From Neonectria sp. B-13 (Eukaryota > Ascomycota > Sordariomycetes > Hypocreales > Nectriaceae): 64,000 bases of DNA. The notes beneath the pieces were generated by a model that saw only the letters and a list, made by a program, of their open reading frames with translations, made no database searches and had not been told where the DNA came from. A program made the translations under genes and the position numbers. Of this stretch, positions 35,308 through 46,099 are shown one piece after another; the first letter of the stretch is position 1; the number at the start of each line of letters is the position of its first letter. Where the stretch lies: positions 654,591-718,590 of the forward strand of contig NOKP01000016.1 of assembly GCA_002682825.1 (NCBI GenBank), read 5' to 3'.

Positions 35308-36045
35308 CTTGACTGAGGTCGTTGCAGGCTCACAGTTGAAATGGTAAGTTGAGGATGATTTAATGAACAGTTAATCGGATCTCATGTGTGACTTGATATA
35401 CAAATGCCAAGCCGAGTTGGTGAGAATTGCCAAATGCTATGTCTACTCCCTTCCAAGATGGCAAGCCTGGACTTGACATAGCCGTCGTCCAAGACATTCG
35501 GACTTTTGGTAAGAGAACGATTCCAGTCACATGAATCGGGTTTCATACTGCTTGTGGCGTTCTGTATTATCTACTCACTTTCCTGTTTTGGATGGTTTCC
35601 CGGTCGAAGTGCATCCATCAAGGTGGTTGACAAAAATCTCGCATCTTGTGGCAGTTCGTATGAACCTCTGCAGACCATGGCCAAGGTGGTTGGATAGTTG
35701 ATTGCCAAGCTTGTCAAGCATCCCAGAAAACCTCATGAAAGTGTAAGCTCTTCTTAGCGAGCAGTTCTTTACGCGAATGGACATGGGTCGCTGTCGTCCT
35801 CCGTGAAGATGCATCCTGTGGCAAACACCATGTAATCATCTGCGAGGGAAGAACTCCGATAGCGAACCGTTTTCAAATCTTTCTGGAATAGCTAGATGGA
35901 GGCATGGCGATGAATATCGTGCGAGTTACGCGGGGTTGCCAGAAGTATAAAGAGCAAAGGAGCAGCATTGTAAACGACCTTCTCACTTCTAAACCACATC
36001 CAACTCCTTGAAAAGAGTCCTCATTCATCCACCCACTAAGCTACG
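35308..36045. other. Divergent intergenic region
   Basis: About 740 bp between the 5' ends of the CHHC-module pseudogene (minus) and the small secreted protein gene (plus). No coding region is supported; promoters for both are expected here. Confidence 0.45.
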
Positions 36046-36463
36046 ATGGTTACCATTACACATTTCCTTTCCGCGTTTGCCGTGGCCATAGACGCTACTG
36101 CCCTTCCATCAACCAACCCGGGGACTGCCGTCGTCTTCAAGCGCGATGACTGCCCGCTGCCAGGCGGAAACTGCGAGCCCTTCGGTGATGAAGACATAAT
36201 CATCGAGTTCTTCAAACGGTGCAAATCCGAAGACCATGAAGTTGTAACAACCGTGTCAGTCACGTCAGAATCAAGATATCAGACATGACAAGAGAATTAC
36301 ACAGTGGATAAGGGGAACGGTACATCAAGACTAGAGTATGAACTAGCTAGCATATGATCGCTCATATGAAGTCCCCTGCCAGAGTTTCCAGCTCTCCGGA
36401 ACCCTCAGTGAGAATGCAGCTGAAGAAGAAAGCTGTCAAGTATGCATTCATGTAAAGCAGTGA
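36046..36463 (+). CDS. Small cysteine-rich secreted protein (putative)
   Basis: Exon 1 (36046-36243) encodes a hydrophobic N-terminus that fits a signal peptide, then a dibasic KR site before DDCPLPGGNCEPFG. The simple open frame runs to 36288 (80 aa). A second exon (36347-36463) joined by a GTAACA donor and TAG acceptor would add RSYEVPCQSFQLSGTLSEN and ESCQVCIHVKQ, giving 104 aa with six cysteines and a possible Kex2 cleavage site. The dense Cys content and size suit a secreted fungal protein such as an effector or antimicrobial factor, but no family was recognised and the splice sites are weak. It is divergent from the CHHC surface protein gene. Confidence 0.5.
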
Positions 36464-36826
36464 GTTTCGAGAAATTTGGAGGTAGTAAACCAAGTCGTTT
36501 CGTCATCATCAGGGTTGTCAATCAGACTCAAAAGTATGGCCCTATCTTGACGAACTTGTAACAGCTCGATTGCGTCTTTGTTTACTTATCTAAATCACTC
36601 AACCTGCGAACTCATAGGATATGTGAAACGACATGATGCTGTTCTCAGAAGCTCTCCTAAGTAACCCTCTAATTCCGGCACAAAATCTCATCATAGCTCC
36701 CAAAATGTTCCAAATAGAGAGAATTCGAGTATTTGGATACTCTACACTCGTGGTACGCTTGTCCTTTATCCTAACCATTCTATACCAACCCACCATTTAC
36801 CTCTACCGCACACAATCAGATCCACA
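36464..36826. other. Intergenic 3' region
   Basis: Short stretch between convergent genes. Small frames (for example 36633-36866) have no recognisable domain and overlap the amine oxidase end. Confidence 0.4.
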
Positions 36827-38953
36827 TCAAAGCTTCGACTTATCACTGCAGCAAGGATCCTCGTGAAGGCTTGACTGGTTGAAACGCTGTGTGCTAGGGG
36901 GAACGTCGAGGGCAGGATTCTTGGTGAAAAAGCCGTCAGGCTTCAACATGAAGCTGATCCTCTCGGAAGGCATGACGGGGAAGTCCTCGGGACGAGGATT
37001 ATGCGTGAGGCCAAACGTGTGCCACACCACAATGTCCGTGTTCTCAACGTCGTCATTCCGGGAGGCCCATTCAGACAGGCCAGTATCCACGCGGCTCTGG
37101 TTTGTGAACTCACCAGCGGCGTACAGCTCGTCATCTTGATGCTTGGTCACCCACATGGCGTGTTCAGAAAAGGCTGCACGTTTGCGTGCGAAAGAGCCCT
37201 CACTCATGAGCAGCATCTGGCTGGGAACAGAATGCAGCTTGTACGCAACCGGTTTCAGAGATACGTCATTGATCTTGCCATCATTGCGGATCTTGAAAAC
37301 ACGGTTCTTCTCGACGGATAGGTCTGCAAACCCGGCTTTCTTGAGGACCGTTTGCTTCGAGGTGTAACCCATTCCGAAGGGGTTGAGTTCCTTGTCGACG
37401 GGCATCGGAACACTGTCTTCGTAGTATAGAGTATTGTTGTGCCCGTCGATGGCGGGGTCAATGCGGACGGAGAATAAGTGCTGGTGATAAGCAGCCATTA
37501 CTCCAGGGCCGACGTTGGTTCCCCATGGGACCTTGGCACCGTCTTCGTTGTCAATGGGCATGGTGGAGAGAATTCCAGTCGCGCGGATTTCGTGCTCGAT
37601 GTTGCCGGCTTGGTCAAAGATCCAGGCAAGAATGTATTCGTAGTTTGATACCGTGCAAATCATCTGTACAACGAGTTCTCTGTTGCGGACAACGGTGGCC
37701 ATGTTGTTGCGATAATTGGTGTGCTTGTGCTGAATTCCGTTGTCCTGCTCGTGCATGCATATCACGTTCTTGAGGTGAACTGGGTTGCCTTTGGAATCGG
37801 TCCTATAGCCATCAAAGTACTTGATGTGTCCAAGGCAATCGCAACCAAGAGCAAGCTGGTTTGCTGTGATACCAAACCCGACATCGCCAGCGTCGAATGC
37901 CTGCTTCCGGTGGAATGGTGCTCTAGGGTCTTCAAGCTTGTCAGATTCAACCCACTTCAATACAGTCATTTCGAAACTTACCGCCATATGGAACAGTCAT
38001 TTCAGACATTGAAAGACGGTAGAATGTTTGACGGCCATCGTACGTGACGTTGTATAAAACCAAGCCGTCGCGGTTGGTGAATCCGACCCTGAAGCGCCAC
38101 TTTTGCCAGGATACCTCATGGCCGCTTACAGAAAATGAGGGCCCCTCAGGCTGGGTAACTATGTAGGGCTTCAGGTCGGTGCGCAGGGGCTCATCCAGCA
38201 AATCGTGGGCGTAGTGGACGCACTTAACGGGTTTCCATGGTTGTGTTGGCTGTGTCTTGGAATCGACACCAGTGGGGAGTTGGTCGATACGGACTAACTC
38301 CTTGGTCACCTGGTCAAACACAGGAGAGAACGCGCATGGAAGGGAGTAATGGTTCGACTCGGGGTGGTCCACTTCGATGATGTACATGTAGCACTGGGCA
38401 AGCCGCCGGGTTTCAGTGTTGCTGTCTGTTCCGTAAATCCAAGGGTCATTACAGACTCTATAGCCCTCGGGGAGCTGCATCTTCTCAACCTCGGCCAAAA
38501 CAGCCGGGTGCTTCATGCAAATCTCTTCGATCTCGATGAGCTCATCGATGTCGGCAGGACCCTTGCAATTTGGTGAGCCATGGGCATTAATTCCACCTGG
38601 GAGACTCTTACCTGAATGTCTTTGGGCAACTCCTTGATATAAACTGGCTTCATAGTTCCGACGTTGAGAACTGCTTTGAAGAACCCTCCGGTATCCGTTC
38701 GGTGAAAGTACGAAAACAAGAGGCGCGCTGGCTTCCTGGGAAGCGGAGATCCTAGTCGCTCTGCATCAAGGTAAGGAACCGCATCTTTCTTGATGGGCTC
38801 AAGCACATCAATGCGCTTGTATCGCAGGGGAATTCCTGGTAGGGCTTTTTCTAGTATGGATACAGCAAGTTTGATTTCGACCGGAGTAAGCGGGTCGAAA
38901 GGATGAAGCTTTGATAGGCCCGCGGACACGGAAGCTGGGAATGGAAGAGACAT
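36827..38953 (-). CDS. Peroxisomal copper amine oxidase
   Basis: Oxidises primary amines to aldehydes with release of ammonia and hydrogen peroxide, letting the fungus use amines as nitrogen source. Exons 38953-38612, 38561-37982 and 37929-36827 give 674 aa, the usual subunit length. The cofactor motif N-Y-E-Y (SNYEYILAW, near 37650) contains the Tyr converted to topaquinone. The catalytic-base region is seen as FDAGDVGFG. Copper His ligands fit the HQH motif in AAYHQHLFSVRID and a later histidine near the C-terminus. The protein ends in -SKL, a type 1 peroxisome targeting signal, and has no signal peptide, so it should work in peroxisomes where catalase removes the peroxide. The frame is intact. 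No linked amine transporter or aldehyde dehydrogenase is present. Confidence 0.94.
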
Positions 38954-40004
38954 GACGAGGGACAGAGGTAAGCTTTCTGTAGAATGCGAGAAGTTGAGAA
39001 GTTTACGAGACAGAGTATGGAAGAGATATCGGTAAGATGGGTCACTATTTATTTGAAAGGCTGTTGGTTGTAAATAGCTATCTGCAGCTCTAGCCTGTCG
39101 TGTGTCTTCGGTGTTTCGCTTCCGAAGTCGTGATAAGGCGGGGATGAGATCGCCGCTAAAGCGGAGATAAGCTCAAGCGATGCCATCTACTTGACACTAT
39201 GCACGCCATTTACCTATTTGGCCCTTAGCCTGCGTCCATGAGCTCCAATATTATCGGACTTTCGGACTTTCGGTCTTTCAATCCCAATCCTCCACCTCTT
39301 GATGAGTCGGCTAATGTTCAACCGCTGCCCGCGCGAACCCAAGTCTTTGGAAGGGAAACAGGGATAACAGATCCTGAAGCGGGCTATCTGTTCAATCCGG
39401 AGCCGAAAGCCTCTATGCTGAAATCACTCGAGTGTCAACTAAAAGGAGTCGGGAGATAACTCCTGACCAGTCCGTAGCCCACTGACCCAGCTTTCGGTTC
39501 AACTTCGTTTCAGCCATACCGGACGAGCGGAATGTAGGTACGCTACCAGCCCAGGGTCAATTGAATCAGTAACCTTGTGGCGCCAGGTTTAAAACGAATG
39601 CAGATTAGATCTCAAAGGTAAGTAATAAAAGCCCGACTGCGTTAATTAACTACGAATACCTATGGCACCTCTACTACTGTTGCTCGCCCGCCGATGGTAG
39701 GCCACCATTAACAGGCTGTCCTTCTCATCAATGGCAAGGCATTTCGTAATAGTCATAGATTGCCAAGACCTTCCCCGCGACTTTGCCAGATAAAAGTAGA
39801 CCTGTATTTGAAGCTAGTATGTAATTCTAGTACGCACTTCAAGCTTTAAACAACAGAGTTACTAGTAAAAGATTTGACTGCTAACGTGTATGTCCCTCGC
39901 AGATTGGTTAGCAACTTTTATAATCATCAAATGTTACACCTTTGACCTGGAATGTATCAGTTGCATGACGTCGTTTAGGACAATGCCAAAATTTACCCGG
40001 TTCC
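38954..40004. other. Intergenic region upstream of amine oxidase
   Basis: About 1 kb with no supported gene. The frame 39238-39459 (73 codons) shows no domain. The amine oxidase promoter should be at the left; the remainder looks non-coding. Confidence 0.5.
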
Positions 40005-40610
40005 CTACTTCCTTGCCCACGGTTTTCGTAGTCTTCTAGGTTTGCCCTTTACTATTTTGTAGTGAGGGTCTCCTCGTGAAGAGTACTTGCATATGTCTTT
40101 ATGGTTCGTCTTAATCGGTAGCGTCTCGCCGATGCCGGGATAAGACACATACTTCTCCTCAACAACCCAGAGGCAAGGTTTGGCCCCTCGTTTTTCATGC
40201 ATCAATGAATGTATCCTTACACGTATGATGTTGGTATCGAGAGTCTCAAAAGAAGACAATCTTCACTCGAGTCTGAGTGTCGGTGTTCTGTTTTCGAATA
40301 TCATTAGGAACGTTTTGGCCAAGCCTGTAAGTTCTGTGATGCATGAACGAGGATTCCCTGTGTTTTCTTGTCCGACTTTTTATGAAAGAGACCGAACATT
40401 CGCCGAATCATGCCGGCGTATTTCGCCGCACCCAAGAAAATGCCATTGATGCATTGGGTGGCAACTTGGACGTCGTCTCCATCGGCATTCATGTCCCCGA
40501 GCACAATAGTCTCTGCACAAATCAAGCCACCCAGACTATGCGCCACAAGTATAATATGTCGATTCAAAAAGAATTGTCGTTACAATTTATTGCAATAAGT
40601 GGTATGAGCT
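40005..40610 (-). pseudogene. SERAC1/DUF676-type alpha/beta hydrolase fragment
   Basis: On the minus strand 40567-40304 encodes IILVAHSLGGLICAETIVLG followed by INGIFLGAAKYAGMIRRMFG. This is the GHSxGG nucleophile elbow and following strand of the SERAC1-like hydrolase often fused to STAND/NLR modules or ankyrin repeats in fungi. A second frame, 40259-40005, holds IRVRIHSLMHEKRGAK and VEEKYVSYPGIGE, which fits the next part of the same domain after an intron. The N-terminal strands (with HGL...TW) are not visible upstream and no downstream module follows, so this looks like a truncated relic. It ends near an AT-rich block. Confidence 0.5.
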
Positions 40611-41039
40611 GTTTGATCGGCACGGTTTTCCATCTGGAGGAGATATCACTACATGATTACACTCTGGGCAGGTGATCAAATCCAAACCGGTCCACAAGCC
40701 TCTTATTTCTACTCAAAGATAACAGCTAGAGACCACCTAGGTTCGGGGGTCATTGTCCTCGCATTCGTAGCATGGCTCGAGATCCCTTTGGCCAGCTCTC
40801 AAGGCTCTCTCCGGGAAAAGAGAAAACAGCGTCGATCCGTTGCCGTTTTTGGTTTTGATAGAAAGCCTTGGCAAAGACCCCAAAAAGATGGCTTGTTTGA
40901 CCGGCTGCAGCCACTATAGGCCCGTCCTGGGGGCTGAGTCTTACAAGCAGGGCAGGTATGAGTACACGTCAGACTCGGCTGCCTGCAATCAGGCAGCTGA
41001 TCATGTTGTGATGGGGATACATGGGTATCAGACATTCTG

Positions 41040-41339
41040 TGGCGCTTGATATACAAAAGCAAGAAAGCACTTTTTTTCAGCTTGGCGGGTCACTTCCTAG
41101 TGCACAAGGGTCAAACCAGAGTCGCCTTAATAGAAGATTCTTGCAAAATCGTGGTGAGGTAGTGAAGGGGTAAACTATCAACTCAGCTGCAAGTGCGACT
41201 AGATTGGGGATCATTAGCTGTGGTATTTTGCCTCAGTTTAAGGTGATAGAAGGTTGTAGTAGTGAGTGATAAGAGCGTGTTACTTGCCCCGCACACTCTG
41301 TTAGCATTATATCGCGACAAGGTAAACTACTTTGGGCTA
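41040..41339. other. Intergenic region flanking AT-rich block
   Basis: No coding region is supported. AT content rises towards 41340. Confidence 0.4.
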
Positions 41340-41625
41340 ACTAGATGATCTATAGTATTTATTCACTCCTAAGAAAGAGAACTTACTCTTATATTATAGA
41401 TGCTAGTTATAGCTGATCTTCTTATCTGACTTTATATAGTTTAAATATTAATAAGTTGTTTATATTATAGCTATTAAGATAGATAGATGTAAATAGTAAG
41501 GTATATACATAAGAGTTAAGTTAAGCAAAGTGAGATATTATGATTAATAAATACTGAATAATATATTATAAACTTTTAAATATAATATTACTATCCTCCT
41601 TAAAGAATATCTTACTAGTTCAATA
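41340..41625. other. AT-rich island
   Basis: About 285 bp very rich in A and T, with many TA steps and no coding potential. It resembles DNA altered by repeat-induced point mutation, as does the smaller block at 7931-8165. No parent element can be recognised. Confidence 0.65.
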
Positions 41626-42197
41626 TGAGAGCTCAACTAAACATAATACTGCAATAGTCCGATTTAGGTTTATGGAAGGCCGGGACTCACGCCAGGCGCA
41701 GTTTATTTGTCTTCACTCTGCATGGTAGTGCCTACCTGCACTTTCAATCAGTTGACCTACTTTCTACCTCATGACCCCATTCTATTGGCACCAGGTCGAT
41801 GGCGTCTTCAAGGACTCTGACTTGTCCATAGCGATGTGCCGGAACCCAGTGAGTGGACAACTAGCTTGGGCAGCCACCGCCGATCAGAACTGCCGCGTTG
41901 ATTGTCTTCCGCCAAAACAATGCATGTGTGGGTAGCATGTGCCGGCCCTTCCTCGTTTCATTCGCTGGGCAGTTAACACTCAGGTCCAGCTGAACGACGC
42001 CATGCATGGGGAGTATGCTCAAGGCAGCGTCATGAGCAGGTATATCAGCACCTGAATCCCAAATTGCAGATTTGCATTTTTTTAAATTCTGCACCAATCT
42101 CTCACAAATAACAAACGACGTCCTGGCGACTGCCATACGAATTCCCACCCATTCGTGGAGAGCTGAATATCAGCTTCCTCTCAAGCACGCGGCGAGT

Positions 42198-43782
42198 ATG
42201 AATTTCACATTCACAGTACCTGAAGGATCTACAAATCATGGCAACCCCGGTCTGCTTTGCACTCCACCCCACTGGTACGATTATGTTATATTCTACTTCG
42301 GCAACTACTTTGCGCATGCCGCGACTGTTATAACCTTGCCCGGTCAAGGGATGCCCGAGACTGTCGTGGTTGTTGTATGTGCTCTTCTACTACCGACGAC
42401 TGGAGTTGCCAAAGCAGTGAAAGCAATCCAGCGGCATGCGATGACTGCCAAACATCCATTGAGACGTGCTGCTCTGGCTGGTGCCCTCTGTATGGTTGCA
42501 GAAAAGAATGACGGAAGACAGCGCTCTTTGGACAACGTTGAAAGTGGACCGCGTGGTCTTGAGGCAGAGACACAAGGCGACCGAGAAACACACGAAGCTT
42601 TGGAGGAAAAGAAGCCAACCCATCAAGAGGATGAACCTACAGTGGATGCTTCCGCTCGAGAAACGCTAGCAATCTTTTCTGATATCTCTGACGAAGCAAA
42701 TCTCGAAGTGCAAGATGAAGCTTCTCATTCTGGTCTACCGAATCATGGTCTTGTGTCTGAGGTTGAAACGGTTGAAACGTTCGTTATCTCCCTTTTGTAA
42801 TCCGCAAACTATTGCTTACATCGCCACAATCAGATCAAAGGCCCAAATACCTCCTGCGACTGCACGAGAGCCGTCCCTCTCTGCTATGAGAGCAGCCGGG
42901 AGCAGACAAGGACAGCGCCATTGGTGGGAAGCGCCAATCACCTACCGAGGCATTTTCCCTGGGACTGAAGTCCATGGAGAATATTGGCTCCCAGACAACT
43001 ATCGCCTTGTCGTTGTTCCACCGACTGCTCCACTAGATTTTGTCTACGGGCCAGTCCAGAAGGAAGGCTTTACCCACCAAAAGGCTAAACTGGCGTCGTC
43101 ATGCAATATTCCCAAATTGCTAGTCAGTTTTATTCAGGCTATGTGGGCTATCATAACGCTCTACCGGTCACGAGGTGATCAGATTGATCAGTACGGTTAC
43201 GCCGCATTCGGATTGACTGTTGCTCCGTACGCCTTGATGTCCGTCATCAACATCATTGCTCATATTGTGACTCCGGAGTACCCGAATTTATTCATGGTCC
43301 GGACGCCAATCATGGATCAAGCTGAGAGAGAGGGCGCCGTTTTCAAAGGCGAAATTCGTGTTCGTCACCTTGACGATCTTCCCTCCGACAATCTTTACTT
43401 CACATATCCCTCCAACCAGCAGGTCAAATTGTTCCGGACCTTTGGTCTTCCCGTTCTGGAGGTAGACGACATGATCGCCAGAGGGATCGGGTTCTTAATT
43501 GGGTTCATACCTGTTGCAGTCGTTGGCGCTCTCTCTAGCTTTCAACCGCAGAATAGCACACCCATGGAACGCGGTTTCACAATGTCCTGGCTTGTTGTGG
43601 GAATACTTTATGGGGCATCGTTCGATCATTCGGTGCTGTTGGTCAATGACCGCTGGGGACGCACCGGCATTATGATAGTCGCAGTATCCGCGGCACTATT
43701 CAATGGCGTATGTGCTATTGGCGGAATGGTTATCGTTGGCGAGATGATCCACGATTTCGGCATTTGTACTCTCCTTGGTTAG
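42198..43782 (+). CDS. Fungal integral membrane protein of unknown function
   Basis: Belongs by eye to a family of uncharacterised ascomycete membrane proteins. It starts MNFTFTVPEGSTNHGNPGLL and continues CTPPHWYDYVIFYFGNYFAH. A loop region shows ITYRGIFPG...HGEYWLPDNYRLV, then LVSFIQAMWAIITLYRSRGDQ, QYGYAAFGLTVAPYALMSV and VTPEYPNLFMVRTP. I count about six to seven hydrophobic segments, including three near the C-terminus. Joining 42198-42796 and 42834-43782 by a 37-nt intron gives 515 aa in frame; the intron is unusually short, so exact borders are uncertain. The middle (residues about 110-200) is charged and variable. No function is known. Confidence 0.7.
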
Positions 43783-44445
43783 TGGACCGTCAATGTCAAG
43801 CAATCCGGCATCACGGTGGTGACACCGTTGAACAGTAACTGCTAGAACCTGAAAATTGAAACGACACTCGCCTTCCAGAGGCAATGGCAGGCCCCTCTCT
43901 ATGTCTTTGTTTTTGAGCATAAGTGAAAAGACAGCCAGCTGACGGATGAGGAAGCCCTCACGATGTTGGCTCAGATCATACTAGCGTCCGAGGTCTCGAT
44001 TAGTTTGGAATAGGGGAAAGGATTGCGAAAGGTGACAGATGGGACAGTGAACTTTGTCAGGATCTCTCTGCTCGTACGGGATGGGTATTCTATGGCCGGG
44101 AACCAATTCTTCGATTATGCCCAGATGCCTTCCCTTCCTCGTCTAATGTTTAAGGCGATCAATTTGTCATTGGTTGTAGGAATGGGCATGTCCTTAGCCT
44201 TAAGCTGAACCATCGTTCCTTAGTCACCTCAAAGATTAGGGTAGGAGAGTAATTAGAACTAAGATTAGCCGGTTTATTCATATTATAGAGACTAGGCATA
44301 ATGGCTGTACAATCTCAATATTCGAGGATTATATGTAAAACAGTTAGGCAAAAGGACCCCATAATCCACCTACAAAGTACCTGCCTTTGACAAACAAACT
44401 ACTTCTCAATCTTAGCTGCGTTGAACCAAAGAGCTTATTACACAT
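43783..44445. other. Convergent intergenic region
   Basis: This lies between the 3' ends of the membrane protein gene and the transporter pseudogene. The frame 44023-44208 has no recognised domain. Nothing else is supported. Confidence 0.4.
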
Positions 44446-45765
44446 TCAAAATAATGCTTCCTTTTCGCCATTCTTGAGGTGAACAATCTCCACATTGACA
44501 CGATAATTCTTGAACTGGCGTGCCGGGACCTTCTTCTGGAACATTTCTTCCAGCTCCAAGTAACTACGGCCCTTCATCTCCGGGAGGCAAAAGAAATAAA
44601 TCGAGAAAGACACAGACGCGGCGAAAAAGCACGAAAGCAAGCTCTCCGCCGAGATGGGGCTGCCCAGGGTTGATGAGAATGGGAATGACCATACCCGCTA
44701 AGGTAGCGGCGGCCGCGTTGGACATGAGATTGAGTGAGTAGGTCTTTTGTCGAGGGCGGAGAGCTGGTGTTTCGCCGCCAACCGCCAAAGCCGCCGCACC
44801 CAAGGTGAGTTGATACTCACTAGTAGAAGAAAGGTAAGCCATTTGTAAGAGTGCTGGGGATTTTGAGGGAACTGTCAACGTACCAGAAACTCCCAAATCG
44901 CTATCAGGGCAACCATGGCACTGAGCGAGTTCGGTTATTTTTAAAGATACTGATGCCGCCGATGAGAAGCAAGAGGGACGTCGGCACGATTGGCCCATAC
45001 GTGATCAAAGGCCGACGGCAATGTCTTTCGATAGCGAGTCAGGACATGATGTTTCCAGGTAGCTGAATAGCATATGCGCTCTAAGCAACAGCCACTGCAA
45101 TATCGACATAAGCGACAATAAAGAAGTACCTGTTCAAGACTATTCACTTGCTTCGCTGAATGGCAATAGACTTAATAGACTTACGGCAGGTAGCCGGCCA
45201 CGAAACCGGCCCCGCTGCATTGTTGACACTGGTATACCATGAAAATTACGGTAGTTCGTTGGCACTTGACTCCTCAGAAGCATTCCAGATACGAGGAGTC
45301 TTGGTTGTTAATCTCCTTCTCCTTGGCTAAGGGGACTTTCATCACAGTCAATTTAGGTTCTATGTCCACCTCGGGTCCGTAGAACTTGCGCAGAGAGTTG
45401 CCAGCATCATCGCGGCGACCCTTCATGAGCAGCCACGAAAGCGACTTCGGTAGCAAAAGGAGATCAATAACAAGCATTGTGGTTGGAGGCAAAAGTTGGG
45501 TCAGAAGTGGCATTCGCCAGCCCCAGTCGTTCTCGATAAAATGTCCCTCCATAACCCACGAGAATGCCCACTGCCCAAGGACAATCATAGTGTTGGCGAG
45601 AATGAGACAAAACCCACGCATGTCGTCAGGGGCAATCTCGGCCACGATCACGGGAGACAGCACAAGAACACTAACCGAGAACGCCGCTATATTGCTGTGA
45701 GCTAGGGATCGCTTGCTAGGGGATAGAGTCGAGTGGTCATGCGGGACAGGAGGCTTCGCACACAT
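44446..45765 (-). pseudogene. MFS hexose/alpha-glucoside transporter relic
   Basis: Pieces of one sugar porter lie in order on the minus strand. 45765-45274 has VIVAEIAPDDMRGFCLILAN, GWRMPLLTQLLPP and LLPKSLSWLLMKGRRDDA, then YLECF as in alpha-glucoside transporters. A broken stretch at about 45270-44960 has stops in every frame. 44998-44564 covers helices 10-12 with TYSLNLMSN. 44640-44446 covers LPEMKGRSYLELEEMFQKK, a shifted form of the final sugar-porter signature, with a frame break near 44640. The first four helices are missing. The gene is clearly non-functional. It sits divergent from a Zn2Cys6 regulator and near a GH43 enzyme, suggesting a former pentose or disaccharide use module. 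Confidence 0.8.
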
Positions 45766-46099
45766 TGAAGAGCAGGGACTTGAAACGTCGTCCGATGTAG
45801 TGAGAAGTTAATTCCACTGGGAGTCTGGATAAAATGTGAATATGAACTAAGGTAATGTCGTTCTCTCGTATGATCTACCGTCCAGACTCTTGGTACAACG
45901 GCGTCGCACTAGCTGACCGGAGAAATAGCTTCGGGGTGGGGACGGACTGGGCGGACTGGTCGGAGTAACTCCGACTAAACACCAACGACTCCAGTCCCAC
46001 GACGTGACGGTCACAGGAATAAGACCGCGGAGTTTCTCATCTGCGACACCGCCCTCACTCGTTCATTTCGTTCAACCAATATCAGCTCTCTTTGCCAAG
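45766..46099. promoter_or_regulatory. Upstream region of Zn2Cys6 regulator
   Basis: Divergent spacer between the transporter relic and the regulator gene. The lost N-terminal part of the transporter should have been here and is not recognisable, so the truncation point is near 45765. Confidence 0.4.
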
